This document shows positions 7,700 to 15,022 of a DNA stretch of 17,024 nt, one piece after another; position 1 is the first letter of the stretch; each line of letters begins with the position of its first letter. Made by a program: the position numbers and the translations under genes. The notes under the pieces are model-generated. The model had not been told where the DNA came from. It worked only from the letters and a program-made list of their open reading frames with translations, and did not search any database. Source of the DNA: CAZHMN01 sp964533705 (GTDB lineage Bacteria; Electryoneota; B3-LCP); contig CAZHMN010000066.1 in the NCBI GenBank assembly GCA_964533705.1, positions 1-17,024 on the forward strand. Reading direction: 5' to 3'.

Positions 7700-9616
7700 T
7701 CAGTTGACGTAACCCAGCGCCCTTATCTGCTCTCTGACCTGTTCATCAGCACTAGAGCGCGTGATAGAGGAGATCCGGCGCTCCGTCTCATAGCTCTGTA
7801 TATATTGCGGTGGATGCTCGGCAACGAACTCGGGATCGAGGGCTTCCGTCACGATTCGACCGTCCATATCTCGAGCACTGGGCAAGCCGAAGAGGTACAG
7901 CAAGGTCGGGGTAACGTCTAAGACGCTCACTTCATCCAGCTCCACGCCCTTCTGGAAATGAGGGCCGGAGGCGACGAGAATGCCGTGAAGCCGGTGTTCA
8001 CCGGTTCGGAAAGGGACAACGGGATTGAGGTCGAATCCGAAGCCGTGGTCGGATAGGATGATTACGTCGGTGCCCGGCTCGAACATTTCCAGGTACTCAC
8101 CCAGGATTTCATCCATATAGCGGTAGAATTCGGGGACGACGTTTCCGAAATTGGCGACATCTTCGGGGGGAACCGAGATAAATTCATGCGGCCGATAATA
8201 TTGCCAGAAAAAGTGTGAGACCATGTCCACGCCCTCAAAATATATGGCAAATGCAGAGGGACGGTATTTTTGGTATAGATAGGCGCCCGCCTTACGAAAG
8301 GATTCCGAGGCCGTATAGGCAATTTCGAACTGATACATGGGATTCCAGTCGGTGTACTGATGTCCGCTCCACTCGGCGGGATAATTCTTTCGGCCTCCTG
8401 AATTAGGCATGAAGCGGACGTATTCCTGTTCGGTGATAGTGTCGGGCAGGCGGCAGAACTGTTCCACTTCGTCCAGTAGTTCGGGGGGGTAGGTTTGCCC
8501 CGTTCTGAGCGAATGCGCTGAAGTAACGGGATTAAACAGTGTGTACGTAAAGCGATCGGAAACGACGAAGCCGTTCACTTTTTCAGCAGGCCAGGAGGCC
8601 CACCAGCCGACGACGCCAACGCTGCGATTAGCCTGCGAAAGAATATTCCAGAAAGCTTCAACTCGCCGTGTAGAGCTGGAAACGGGTAGATCGGCGCTTC
8701 GCATCAAACGGCGGATCAGACGGTAATACCCCATGCCGTCGGGATATTCGGTAAAATTGTTGACCATGCCGGGGAACTGAAAGGAGCCGAAATCCTCAAT
8801 GCCGTGTTTCTCGGGCACTTTCCCCGTGGCGATGCTGGTCCAGATCAGGGGTGATTTCATTTCGGGGAGACTGCGAAAGGGAGCGGAGACACCGTCATCA
8901 ATGAGGCGCTGTAAGTTGGGCAAGTCGCCCTGATTCAATAGTTCATTGATCACCGTCCATTCCCCACCGTCCCAACCGATGATGGCAACGCGAGTTCCTA
9001 TGTCGTCCACCGCCAGGGCGGTCTGGATCTCCTCCGGATCACCGTATTGCCCCTCTTCCGATAGACCGGAAGAGGTCACCAGCGTCGTCCCCACCACAAT
9101 AATCAGATAGAGGAGAAATATCCCCCAGAATTTCGGCAGCGTCAACAGACGATCTTTTCCGGATAGAGCATGAGTGCGAGGCTTGACGCTGCGCCGCAAT
9201 AGCAGCCCGAATAAAAGGGCACTCAGGTAGTACCCAACCAACAGAACATTATCGAAATTGGCGGAACGCAGATTCTGGCGCGTTGCCGCCAGATAAACAA
9301 ACAGGACGGCCGAGCCAATCAGAAAGACACACACCCAGGGGCCAATGAAGGAGCGTCCCCGATATTCTTGGCCGAATATGCGAGAAATCAGCCAAATTAT
9401 CACCCAGATGCCAGCACCGACAGCTAAACCAAAGAAAGCGTACAAATAGGTCGAAGATAGCAATAGAAAAATAATATTGCGGAAATCCGCTATCAGTTCG
9501 GGATTCCAGTTGAGGACCCGGAGTCCGCTTAAGAACCCCAGGAGGGAGCTGAAACAAACGCCGAGGAGCAGCGAAACGAGGAGGTCCTTAAACCCGGTGC
9601 GATTTTTTTTATTCAT
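7700..9616 (-). CDS. Membrane-anchored type I phosphodiesterase/alkaline phosphatase-superfamily protein (copy 1)
   Basis: The 638-residue protein has about five membrane helices in the first 182 residues (near 11-32, 48-78, 92-110, 123-140 and 163-182), then a large extracytoplasmic domain of the alkaline-phosphatase superfamily (about 207-600). Visible metal and active-site residues are Asp216 in IGWDGGEW, a likely nucleophile Ser255 in MKSPLIWTSIATGK, Asp464 and His468 in EGVDMVSH, Asp523-His524 in LSDHGFG, and His544 in HRLHGILVASGP. All six positions needed for a two-metal site are therefore filled. The C-terminus ends YETERR, then QIRALGYVN. The layout (N-terminal membrane domain, C-terminal periplasmic catalytic domain) parallels EptA and LtaS phosphotransferases, but the sequence motifs are those of type I phosphodiesterases/nucleotide pyrophosphatases. 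The substrate is unknown; lipid, glycan or nucleotide phosphoesters are all possible. It is a paralogue of the gene at 9672-11711, 55 bases upstream. Confidence 0.85.
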   Translation of the reverse strand: MNKKNRTGFKDLLVSLLLGVCFSSLLGFLSGLRVLNWNPELIADFRNIIFLLLSSTYLYAFFGLAVGAGIWVIIWLISRIFGQEYRGRSFIGPWVCVFLIGSAVLFVYLAATRQNLRSANFDNVLLVGYYLSALLFGLLLRRSVKPRTHALSGKDRLLTLPKFWGIFLLYLIIVVGTTLVTSSGLSEEGQYGDPEEIQTALAVDDIGTRVAIIGWDGGEWTVINELLNQGDLPNLQRLIDDGVSAPFRSLPEMKSPLIWTSIATGKVPEKHGIEDFGSFQFPGMVNNFTEYPDGMGYYRLIRRLMRSADLPVSSSTRRVEAFWNILSQANRSVGVVGWWASWPAEKVNGFVVSDRFTYTLFNPVTSAHSLRTGQTYPPELLDEVEQFCRLPDTITEQEYVRFMPNSGGRKNYPAEWSGHQYTDWNPMYQFEIAYTASESFRKAGAYLYQKYRPSAFAIYFEGVDMVSHFFWQYYRPHEFISVPPEDVANFGNVVPEFYRYMDEILGEYLEMFEPGTDVIILSDHGFGFDLNPVVPFRTGEHRLHGILVASGPHFQKGVELDEVSVLDVTPTLLYLFGLPSARDMDGRIVTEALDPEFVAEHPPQYIQSYETERRISSITRSSADEQVREQIRALGYVN

Positions 9617-9671
9617 CAGATCATCGTCTTTTGGGGAATCATATCCAGAACTACAAGCAGGCTTAAGAGCT

Positions 9672-11711
9672 CTACTGGGTATAGCCTAAAGCTCTGAGCT
9701 TGTCCTTGTAAGCTTCATCAATGTCGGACTGCATCAACTGATGGCTGCCCCGCCGTCCGGTTTCATACGTGGGAATAGTATTTACGGGATTTTGTTCGAC
9801 AAAGATATCGGTCAGCACCTTGCCGTCGAAATCCTCGGCCACAGGATACCCTAAGGCGTGCAGAATCGTCGGTGTAATGTCGCAGACGTGGGCTCCTTCG
9901 ATTCGGTTATTTTTCCTAATGCCCGGTCCGGAGCAAATGAACACTCCCGGCGGGGCATTCATGTGATTATAGTGGCCGGTGGGCAGCATGAATTCGTCAA
10001 ATCCGTGATCGCTGATAATGATGAAGATGGTATTGGGATCAGCCACTTCCATGAACGAACCCACGACCTCATCCATATAGATATAGTAATTGTTAATTAG
10101 ATCACGATATCGCTCGATGTTTTGGGGGAGTAATTTGTCGGGGTGCTGTTCCCAGAAATGGTACCTCAAATACTGGTGTTCCATGGAATCCACACCATCC
10201 ATGTAAACGCATAATAAATCAGGTTGCCTGGTTTCAATCAGGTATCTGGTTGCGCCTGCGAAGGTGGCGTCTTCCGGATAGCTGTACTTGAACATCGAGG
10301 CCATGTAGGCGATGTCGAGATAGTCATAGGTGTCAATGGCGTAGAACTCGTCGAGGAATGAAGGATCGGTGATGTTGATAAAGCGGCGCACTTCCTCTTC
10401 GCTGAGATCATCAGGACTGCGGGAAAATCCGATCAGTTCGTCCAAAAGTTCTTGTGGATAGATGTCGTAGGGGGTGTCGCCTTCCTTGCGTTTGAAATTT
10501 TCGGTAATATATTCTTTATTATAAAGGCAGTGATCGGTGACGACGAAGCCGTTGACCCGTGATGCGGGCCAGCTCACCCACCAGTTGACGGTGCCCACCG
10601 TGGAGCCTCCGTCGGTGAGCATATCCCAGATAGGAGTCGCATCCAGGAACTGGTTGGTCATGGGAGCCACAATGATAAGCTCATGCTTCATCCAATCGAT
10701 TTCGGCGGTGATTTTGGGGGTGATATGACAGGGGAGCGTAAATCCCGACCAGGGAAATTTCCAGACCAGGAAGCTGGTTACGCCGTGTTTGTCCGGGAGT
10801 TTCCCTGTAGAAATACTGGTCCAAATGGCGGCTGAAAAGGTCGGACATATAGTCGCCAAATGCCCGTACGATCCGTTCTCCATGAGGGTTTTCAGATTCG
10901 GAAGTCTATCCTGTTCTAACAGTGGATCAATGACCCTCCACCACATGCCGTCAATGCCGATCAGAGCCACCTTGACGTCGGTGGGCTGGTGGTTAATTTG
11001 CAGATCGCCGGTCATTTCTGCTACGACAGGTGACGGGCCCAACAAATAGTACCCTCCACCCAGAACCAGAAGAAGTGCGACGAGCGCGCCTCCGGTCACA
11101 TAGAATGCCTTTACGGGTAGTTTAAAAAAGGCCTTCTGGAAAATACGAAAACCCAGAATAAAGATAATAGCCCAGATGATGGTGAAGACAACGTCAATGG
11201 TCTTGGAATTATTTAGAGGCAGTAGAGGATTGATGATAAAATGCTGGCGAACCCATTGCCAAGAGTAATTGAAAAGAACCGCGGTGAAGAAGACAGCGAA
11301 ATAGAGGCGGCTTAGAGACGGTCTTTTCCCGTAGGCGGTGATGAAAATCAGCAGAGCCAGAAACATGCCTACGATAGGGCCCAGGGGAACGCGAAAGATA
11401 AGATAAGCGACTAAAAAAACGGTGAGGCTGATGCCAAAGGAAATCAACAACCCCAGGCCTTTGGGACTTTGAGAGTTACGCAGAAGCATACCACCAATGG
11501 CACCGGCGACCAAACCAAAGATGATCCCCAGAAGAAGATACATGGGGACGAAATTCAGCACGAAGGGATAGGCGTAATGAAACTGGTGGGTGGATTCATT
11601 GATGCCGATCATTTTCAGACTGAAAATGAGTCCCACAGCCAGACTAAAGAGCAAACCGGCCAACAACCCGGCACCGACGTGCTTGGCGAAAGTATATTCA
11701 GAAGGCTTCAT
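9672..11711 (-). CDS. Membrane-anchored type I phosphodiesterase/alkaline phosphatase-superfamily protein (copy 2)
   Basis: This is the 679-residue paralogue of the preceding entry. The frame stays open to a TTG at 11726, but the ATG at 11711 has an AGGA site 5 bases upstream and gives the natural start MKPSEYTFAK. Roughly seven hydrophobic segments occupy residues 12-225, more than in copy 1. The catalytic domain (about 246-640) keeps Asp254 in IGIDGMWW, Ser293 in CPTFSAAIWTSISTGK, Asp508 and His512 in MDGVDSMEH, Asp568-His569 in ISDHGFDEF, and His583 in NHMNAPPGVFICSGPG. It shares with copy 1 the WW.SWPA..VNGFVV.D motif (about 377-393), a YET.RR segment and the terminal LRALGY. It is first in the block and follows its own probable promoter, so it likely heads a transcript with copy 1 and perhaps the three exported-protein genes. 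Enzyme class is well supported, substrate is not. Confidence 0.85.
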   Translation of the reverse strand: MKPSEYTFAKHVGAGLLAGLLFSLAVGLIFSLKMIGINESTHQFHYAYPFVLNFVPMYLLLGIIFGLVAGAIGGMLLRNSQSPKGLGLLISFGISLTVFLVAYLIFRVPLGPIVGMFLALLIFITAYGKRPSLSRLYFAVFFTAVLFNYSWQWVRQHFIINPLLPLNNSKTIDVVFTIIWAIIFILGFRIFQKAFFKLPVKAFYVTGGALVALLLVLGGGYYLLGPSPVVAEMTGDLQINHQPTDVKVALIGIDGMWWRVIDPLLEQDRLPNLKTLMENGSYGHLATICPTFSAAIWTSISTGKLPDKHGVTSFLVWKFPWSGFTLPCHITPKITAEIDWMKHELIIVAPMTNQFLDATPIWDMLTDGGSTVGTVNWWVSWPASRVNGFVVTDHCLYNKEYITENFKRKEGDTPYDIYPQELLDELIGFSRSPDDLSEEEVRRFINITDPSFLDEFYAIDTYDYLDIAYMASMFKYSYPEDATFAGATRYLIETRQPDLLCVYMDGVDSMEHQYLRYHFWEQHPDKLLPQNIERYRDLINNYYIYMDEVVGSFMEVADPNTIFIIISDHGFDEFMLPTGHYNHMNAPPGVFICSGPGIRKNNRIEGAHVCDITPTILHALGYPVAEDFDGKVLTDIFVEQNPVNTIPTYETGRRGSHQLMQSDIDEAYKDKLRALGYTQ

Positions 11712-11741
11712 GATTTTCCTACACAATTGATATAATTTAAA

Positions 11742-11769
11742 AATATAATCTCCAACATAAGGAAATCAA
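11742..11769 (-). promoter_or_regulatory. Possible promoter for the phosphodiesterase block
   Basis: On the minus strand TTGATT (11769-11764) is followed after 16 bases by TATATT (11747-11742), one mismatch from the -10 consensus. Transcription would begin about 24 bases before the chosen ATG at 11711. The surrounding gap (11712-11847) is very AT-rich and shows no clear terminator hairpin for the upstream cbiO gene, so read-through from the metal operon is also possible. Confidence 0.4.
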
Positions 11770-11847
11770 AGGATTTTTTTTGGCTTTGTGGGTGTTTTCT
11801 CGCTCGATGGCCTAATCTGGAAATATTTAAGCACCTAATAGATCGCA

Positions 11848-12579
11848 TTAAGGTGGCGCCAAACGGTAGCGGCGGAGAAGGTTTTTATCTTTGATGATGT
11901 CCTCGGAGGGGCCCGCCGTGATTTGCCGGCCGTCCGAAAGCAATACACAACGCGCGCACAGCGAACCGCAGAGTTCCAGGTCGTGCGTCGCTACAATGCG
12001 CGTCACGGGCAGGGTTTTCAGATAGTTCACCAACTCCCAGCGCGTCGCAGGATCCAGATTGCTGGTGGGTTCATCGAGCAGGATGATCTCAGCTTGCATA
12101 ACCAGCGCGGTCGCCAGGGCGGCTCTCCTCTTCTCGCCGAAGCTCAAGTGATGGGGCGGTTTCTTTTTCTTGTCCACCAGATTCATCTGAGTCAGCGCCT
12201 GCGCCACGCGCCGTTCGATTTCATCGGTGGGCAAATCCAGGTTCAATGGCCCGAAAGCGACGTCTTCTTCCAGGGTGGGCATGAAAAGCTGGTCGTCGGG
12301 ATCCTGGAAGACCAGGGCGATTTTTTTTCGCAGGTGGCGAGCGGTATTGGGAGTTAAACGCCGGCCGAAAAAGTATATCTCCCCCTGCGCCCGCAGCAGA
12401 CCGGCCAGGCAAAGCAGTAGGGTGCTCTTACCCGCACCGTTGGGTCCGATGATGGCCAGGGATTCACCGGGATTGGCTTTTAGGTTGATTCCCTGCAGCG
12501 CAGCGGTTCCATCAGAATAGGTGAAATTCAGATCAACGACCTTGAGGGCCGGTTGAATTAGAGATTGCGAATCGTCCAT
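11848..12579 (-). CDS. cbiO: Energy-coupling-factor cobalt/nickel transporter ATPase (CbiO/NikO type)
   Basis: This is the ATP-hydrolysing subunit of a group I ECF transporter; on the cytoplasmic face it powers uptake of Co2+ or Ni2+ through CbiQ and CbiM. The 243-residue protein has all ABC motifs: Walker A GPNGAGKST at 45-53, Q-loop Gln92 in VFQDPDDQLF (the DPDDQ sequence is characteristic of ECF ATPases), signature LSFGEKRR at 145-152, Walker B IILLDEPTSNLD at 165-176 and the switch His199 in VATHDLE. Its start overlaps the end of cbiQ by 22 bases (ATGGACGAT inside the cbiQ terminal codons), which implies translational coupling. It is the last gene of the metal operon. Only one ATPase gene is present, so the complex would contain a homodimer. 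Confidence 0.92.
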   Translation of the reverse strand: MDDSQSLIQPALKVVDLNFTYSDGTAALQGINLKANPGESLAIIGPNGAGKSTLLLCLAGLLRAQGEIYFFGRRLTPNTARHLRKKIALVFQDPDDQLFMPTLEEDVAFGPLNLDLPTDEIERRVAQALTQMNLVDKKKKPPHHLSFGEKRRAALATALVMQAEIILLDEPTSNLDPATRWELVNYLKTLPVTRIVATHDLELCGSLCARCVLLSDGRQITAGPSEDIIKDKNLLRRYRLAPP

Positions 12580-13322
12580 AACAGCAGTATAAGCAGGACA
12601 CCTACCAGCAGTACAAGTTTATCGCGGTTCCTCAAAGGTTGAGATCGAACGAGGCGCGCCTCGCCGTCCCAACCGCGCGATAACATAGCCATCTGAACGC
12701 GTTCGGCACGCTGGTAGGATCTCAGGAAGAGTGTGGAAACCATCCGTCCCAGAATGGGCACTTGAGCTGTCCAGCGGCCGCCGAAATACCTCAGGTTGCG
12801 AGCCCGCTGCATTCTCTCGCCTTCATCCCAGAGCAGGTATAAATAGCGATAGAAAAAAGAGAGTAAAAGAACGAACAAGGGGGGCACGCGAAAGGAACGG
12901 AGGCTGGCTAAAAGTCGGTCGAAAGGGGTTGTGTTTACTAAAAGAATCATCAAGCTGACGGCCAACCAGGCGCGCAAAAGAAGAATCACGGATTTATGAA
13001 TTCCGCCCGTGGTCAATTCGAACGGTCCCCATTGCCAGAGCACGTCCCCATAAGATATGGTCAAGGCATAGGAAACTGCCGCAAACCCGGTAAAAGGGAT
13101 GATGATGGCGGAGCGCATCAGAAGATAACCGGCGGGAATCTTAGCTGTATAACAGAAAAGGCATATCAAGGTCACCAGTGTCAGAAAGAAATAAACTCCT
13201 GGTGCAGGCACCACGGAGATTAAGATTACCAGTCCACCGAATAGAGGCAGCTTGGTGCGGGCATCGAGGCGGTGCAGGGAGCTGTCGCGCCTGGCGTATT
13301 TATCCAGATAAGAATGGTGCAA
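12558..13322 (-). CDS. cbiQ: ECF cobalt/nickel transporter transmembrane subunit (CbiQ/NikQ type)
   Basis: This is the scaffold (T) component of the ECF importer, which links the ATPase to the substrate-binding CbiM. The protein is about 254 residues with several membrane helices. It carries the T-component coupling-helix signature: SLRSFRVPPLFVLLLSF is followed by an ARNLRYFGG segment, then TLFLRSYQRAERVQMAMLSRGWDG near the end (given only as a pointer to about residues 205-228). I place the start at a TTG (13322-13320), giving MHHSYLDKYARRDSSLHRLD, the usual CbiQ N-terminus. An in-frame TTG at 13355 would add 11 residues without family resemblance. Neither has a strong ribosome site. With the chosen start the gene begins 4 bases after the stop of the PDGLE gene, so expression likely depends on re-initiation. 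Confidence 0.85.
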   Translation of the reverse strand: MHHSYLDKYARRDSSLHRLDARTKLPLFGGLVILISVVPAPGVYFFLTLVTLICLFCYTAKIPAGYLLMRSAIIIPFTGFAAVSYALTISYGDVLWQWGPFELTTGGIHKSVILLLRAWLAVSLMILLVNTTPFDRLLASLRSFRVPPLFVLLLSFFYRYLYLLWDEGERMQRARNLRYFGGRWTAQVPILGRMVSTLFLRSYQRAERVQMAMLSRGWDGEARLVRSQPLRNRDKLVLLVGVLLILLLWTIRNL

Positions 13323-13326
13323 AGTT

Positions 13327-13608
13327 TTACTTTTTGCGCAGGATATAGAAGCCAAAGGGAACGAAGAAGCAGATCAACGTCCCGATGACACCGGCGATCG
13401 AAGTGGAAGCGGGATTTCCCTTCAGGCCCGGAACAGCGTAGTCAGGCAATGGCGAGCTGAGGATAGGATCTCCCAGAGCCCTGTGATCGAATCCCAGCAC
13501 TTCAGCAACCTTTTCCAGCCCATCGGGAAATGAAGAGGCCAGGGGAGCGACAAAGGCTGCGAGCAGTAAAGAGATCAGCAGGAAAGGGATTACGGTCTTG
13601 GTTTTCAT
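13327..13608 (-). CDS. PDGLE-domain protein, CbiN/NikN-like accessory subunit of the metal importer
   Basis: The 93-residue protein has an N-terminal membrane helix (about 7-26), a PDGLE motif right after it (SFPDGLEKVAEVLG, about 26-39), an extracytoplasmic loop with the PLPDYAVPGL segment, and a second helix at about 70-89. This two-helix form with PDGLE is the small N component found with CbiM/NikM proteins in nickel and cobalt importers, where it is needed for metal capture. It begins one base after the stop of cbiM, with GGAAAAA as ribosome site, and ends just before cbiQ. The sequence does not separate Ni from Co specificity, so I give no symbol. Confidence 0.85.
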   Translation of the reverse strand: MKTKTVIPFLLISLLLAAFVAPLASSFPDGLEKVAEVLGFDHRALGDPILSSPLPDYAVPGLKGNPASTSIAGVIGTLICFFVPFGFYILRKK

Positions 13609-13609
13609 G

Positions 13610-14245
13610 CTAATATTTTTCCATCGTCATAATTTCCGGACGGATTCGCCAGAGGGTCATCAAGGCCACCGTGGTAATGGCAGCCTCTCCGATCCCGATT
13701 ATGGCATGAACGCTCAGCATTGCGGGTAAACCCACCGATAACTTTATCGTTCCTGAGATAGACAATTCGATTGCGGTGAGAGCCGCCGCCAGCATGACGC
13801 TGGACCAGGAAGCCAGCGCGTAGGCAACGGGACGCGTGCGGTCTCCCCAGATTAAGAGGCGGAAAAAGCCGTATAGATAGTACCCCCCCGCCGAGCCGAC
13901 TAGACCCATATTGAAAATATTGGCTCCCAAGGCCGTCAGCCCTCCGTCCTGGAAAATGAGGCACTGGACAATGAGGACGAGTGCCATGGCGATCATTCCC
14001 GTCCAGGGGCCCAGAAGAACGGAGGCCAAGATGCCCCCCATGAAATGCCCCGAGGTACCACCGGCGACGGGGAAATTGAGCATCTGCGCGGCGAAGATAA
14101 AAGCCGCCGTCATGCCAATTATCGGAATGCGATTGACCAGTTTCTCGCGTTTAAGTCCTTTCAACGCGAGAGCCAGGCTCGCCCCGGAAATGACGGTCAT
14201 GCCGACCCAGGTTTTGGCGTCTAAAAAACCATCGGGGATGTGCAT
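13610..14245 (-). CDS. cbiM: ECF transporter substrate-specific subunit for cobalt/nickel (CbiM/NikM type)
   Basis: This is the metal-binding S component in the inner membrane. The 211-residue protein starts MHIPDGFLDAKTW, the hallmark N-terminus whose Met1 and His2 insert into the membrane to coordinate the ion. His67 in GGTSGHFMGG occupies the same position as the third ligand in structurally known NikM, and HAIIGIGEA near 176-184 is also conserved. About six or seven hydrophobic helices fill the rest. The start is firm: ATG at 14245 with TTGAGG 5 bases upstream. It follows the 4Fe-4S gene after 27 bases. Nickel and cobalt versions cannot be told apart by these residues; the symbol follows the better-known cobalt family name. 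Confidence 0.93.
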   Translation of the reverse strand: MHIPDGFLDAKTWVGMTVISGASLALALKGLKREKLVNRIPIIGMTAAFIFAAQMLNFPVAGGTSGHFMGGILASVLLGPWTGMIAMALVLIVQCLIFQDGGLTALGANIFNMGLVGSAGGYYLYGFFRLLIWGDRTRPVAYALASWSSVMLAAALTAIELSISGTIKLSVGLPAMLSVHAIIGIGEAAITTVALMTLWRIRPEIMTMEKY

Positions 14246-14260
14246 AGGTGCCTCAAGATT

Positions 14261-14272
14261 GAGTGTTCACTC
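14261..14272. promoter_or_regulatory. Small inverted repeat just upstream of cbiM
   Basis: GAGTG (14261-14265), TT, CACTC (14268-14272) is a compact inverted repeat between the stop of the 4Fe-4S gene and the cbiM ribosome site. It could be a repressor operator (it resembles TetR-type half sites) or a small RNA hairpin. It does not match the known NikR site or a cobalamin riboswitch. Twelve bases is short enough for chance. Confidence 0.2.
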
Positions 14273-14938
14273 TTAATGAAAGGCATCGGGGATTGAATAC
14301 CCTCCAGCTCTGAGCAGGGCGAATAGGTGATCCCTTTTTTCCTTGTAGTCCACAAGGAACAATTCGGGACAGGACAAAATAGAAGCCTTTTCAACTGTAA
14401 CGAGAGCCGCGAAGGATAAGCAGGTCGGCTGCCGGCATTTTTTGCAGTTGGTCCCCGGCAACAGTCTGACGACGTCAATGACGTTCAACCGGGCGCGGCG
14501 TTCGAAATTGGGTTTTAAGGTGTTGCGTTTACAGTCGCATTCATTGATGAGATTGACAAGCCAGTCTATGACTTTTCGAGCGTCCTCATAATCGTCAATC
14601 TTCGCTCCAACCACCTGTTTAGGATATAGCGTAATTAAGCGGCCGTCTTTACGGAGGGTCAGCGATTTTCCCGCGTGGTTGTATATAGCCCCCTTTAGCA
14701 ACGCATTTAGAAAGGGGAAAACGTCAGAGACCTCACGATCGAACTCGGCGGTGAAGCGAATCTTATCGGGATCAGCCAGGCAGGGGAGGACGCGGATGAT
14801 CTCCAGACGGTTTACGAATTTATTGCCGACAGGTTGTTCGATCTGTAATACCCAATTTATAAGGAATGAATCAAATTTTGGATTGTTTTGCGTGGTAATT
14901 TGCAAAAAAAGGAGGTGAAAGTCAAGGGAAATTGGCAT
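14273..14938 (-). CDS. 4Fe-4S cluster protein (Fe-S domain of PF04060 type) linked to metal uptake
   Basis: The 221-residue cytoplasmic protein has two parts. The first (about 44-135) is an alpha/beta domain without a name I can give, containing RVLPCLADPDKIRF, VFPFLNALLKGAIYNH and RKDGRLITLYPKQVV, and ending with a Cys134-x-Cys136 pair. The second (about 151-210) holds Cys165-x2-Cys168-x4-Cys173-x16-Cys190 in the context LLPGTNCKKC, which is the FeS domain seen in the corrinoid iron-sulfur protein AcsC and in RnfB and expected to bind one 4Fe-4S cluster. It is the first gene of the operon with CbiM, the PDGLE protein, CbiQ and CbiO. A role in redox sensing, or delivery of metal or electrons to a corrinoid or Ni enzyme, is inference. 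The ATG at 14938 has no ribosome site and the first 35-40 residues look non-conserved, so the true start may be later. Confidence 0.7.
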   Translation of the reverse strand: MPISLDFHLLFLQITTQNNPKFDSFLINWVLQIEQPVGNKFVNRLEIIRVLPCLADPDKIRFTAEFDREVSDVFPFLNALLKGAIYNHAGKSLTLRKDGRLITLYPKQVVGAKIDDYEDARKVIDWLVNLINECDCKRNTLKPNFERRARLNVIDVVRLLPGTNCKKCRQPTCLSFAALVTVEKASILSCPELFLVDYKEKRDHLFALLRAGGYSIPDAFH

Positions 14939-14944
14939 GGGGTA

Positions 14945-15001
14945 AGAAAAGAAACAATTGTGGGCACGGCTACGAAGGAGGCTTTATCAGTCGCCGTGCC
15001 C
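14945..15001 (-). terminator. Palindromic probable terminator of ppdK
   Basis: On the minus strand GGGCACGGC (15001-14993) and GCCGTGCCC (14970-14962) form a perfect 9-bp stem around a 22-base centre that can partly continue the pairing. The tail is ACAATTGTTTCTTTTC. It sits 21 bases after the ppdK stop and between ppdK and the metal operon, so it likely ends ppdK transcription. The large structured centre is unusual for a plain terminator and may mark a dispersed palindromic element. Confidence 0.55.
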
Positions 15002-15022
15002 ATGCGTGTTCTCAGGTTTCGT

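Noticed and set aside
14246..15022. Cobalamin riboswitch or NikR operator before the metal operon
   Set aside because: The space upstream of the first gene is only 84 bases and holds a palindrome, and no B12-box-like or NikR-like sequence is seen.
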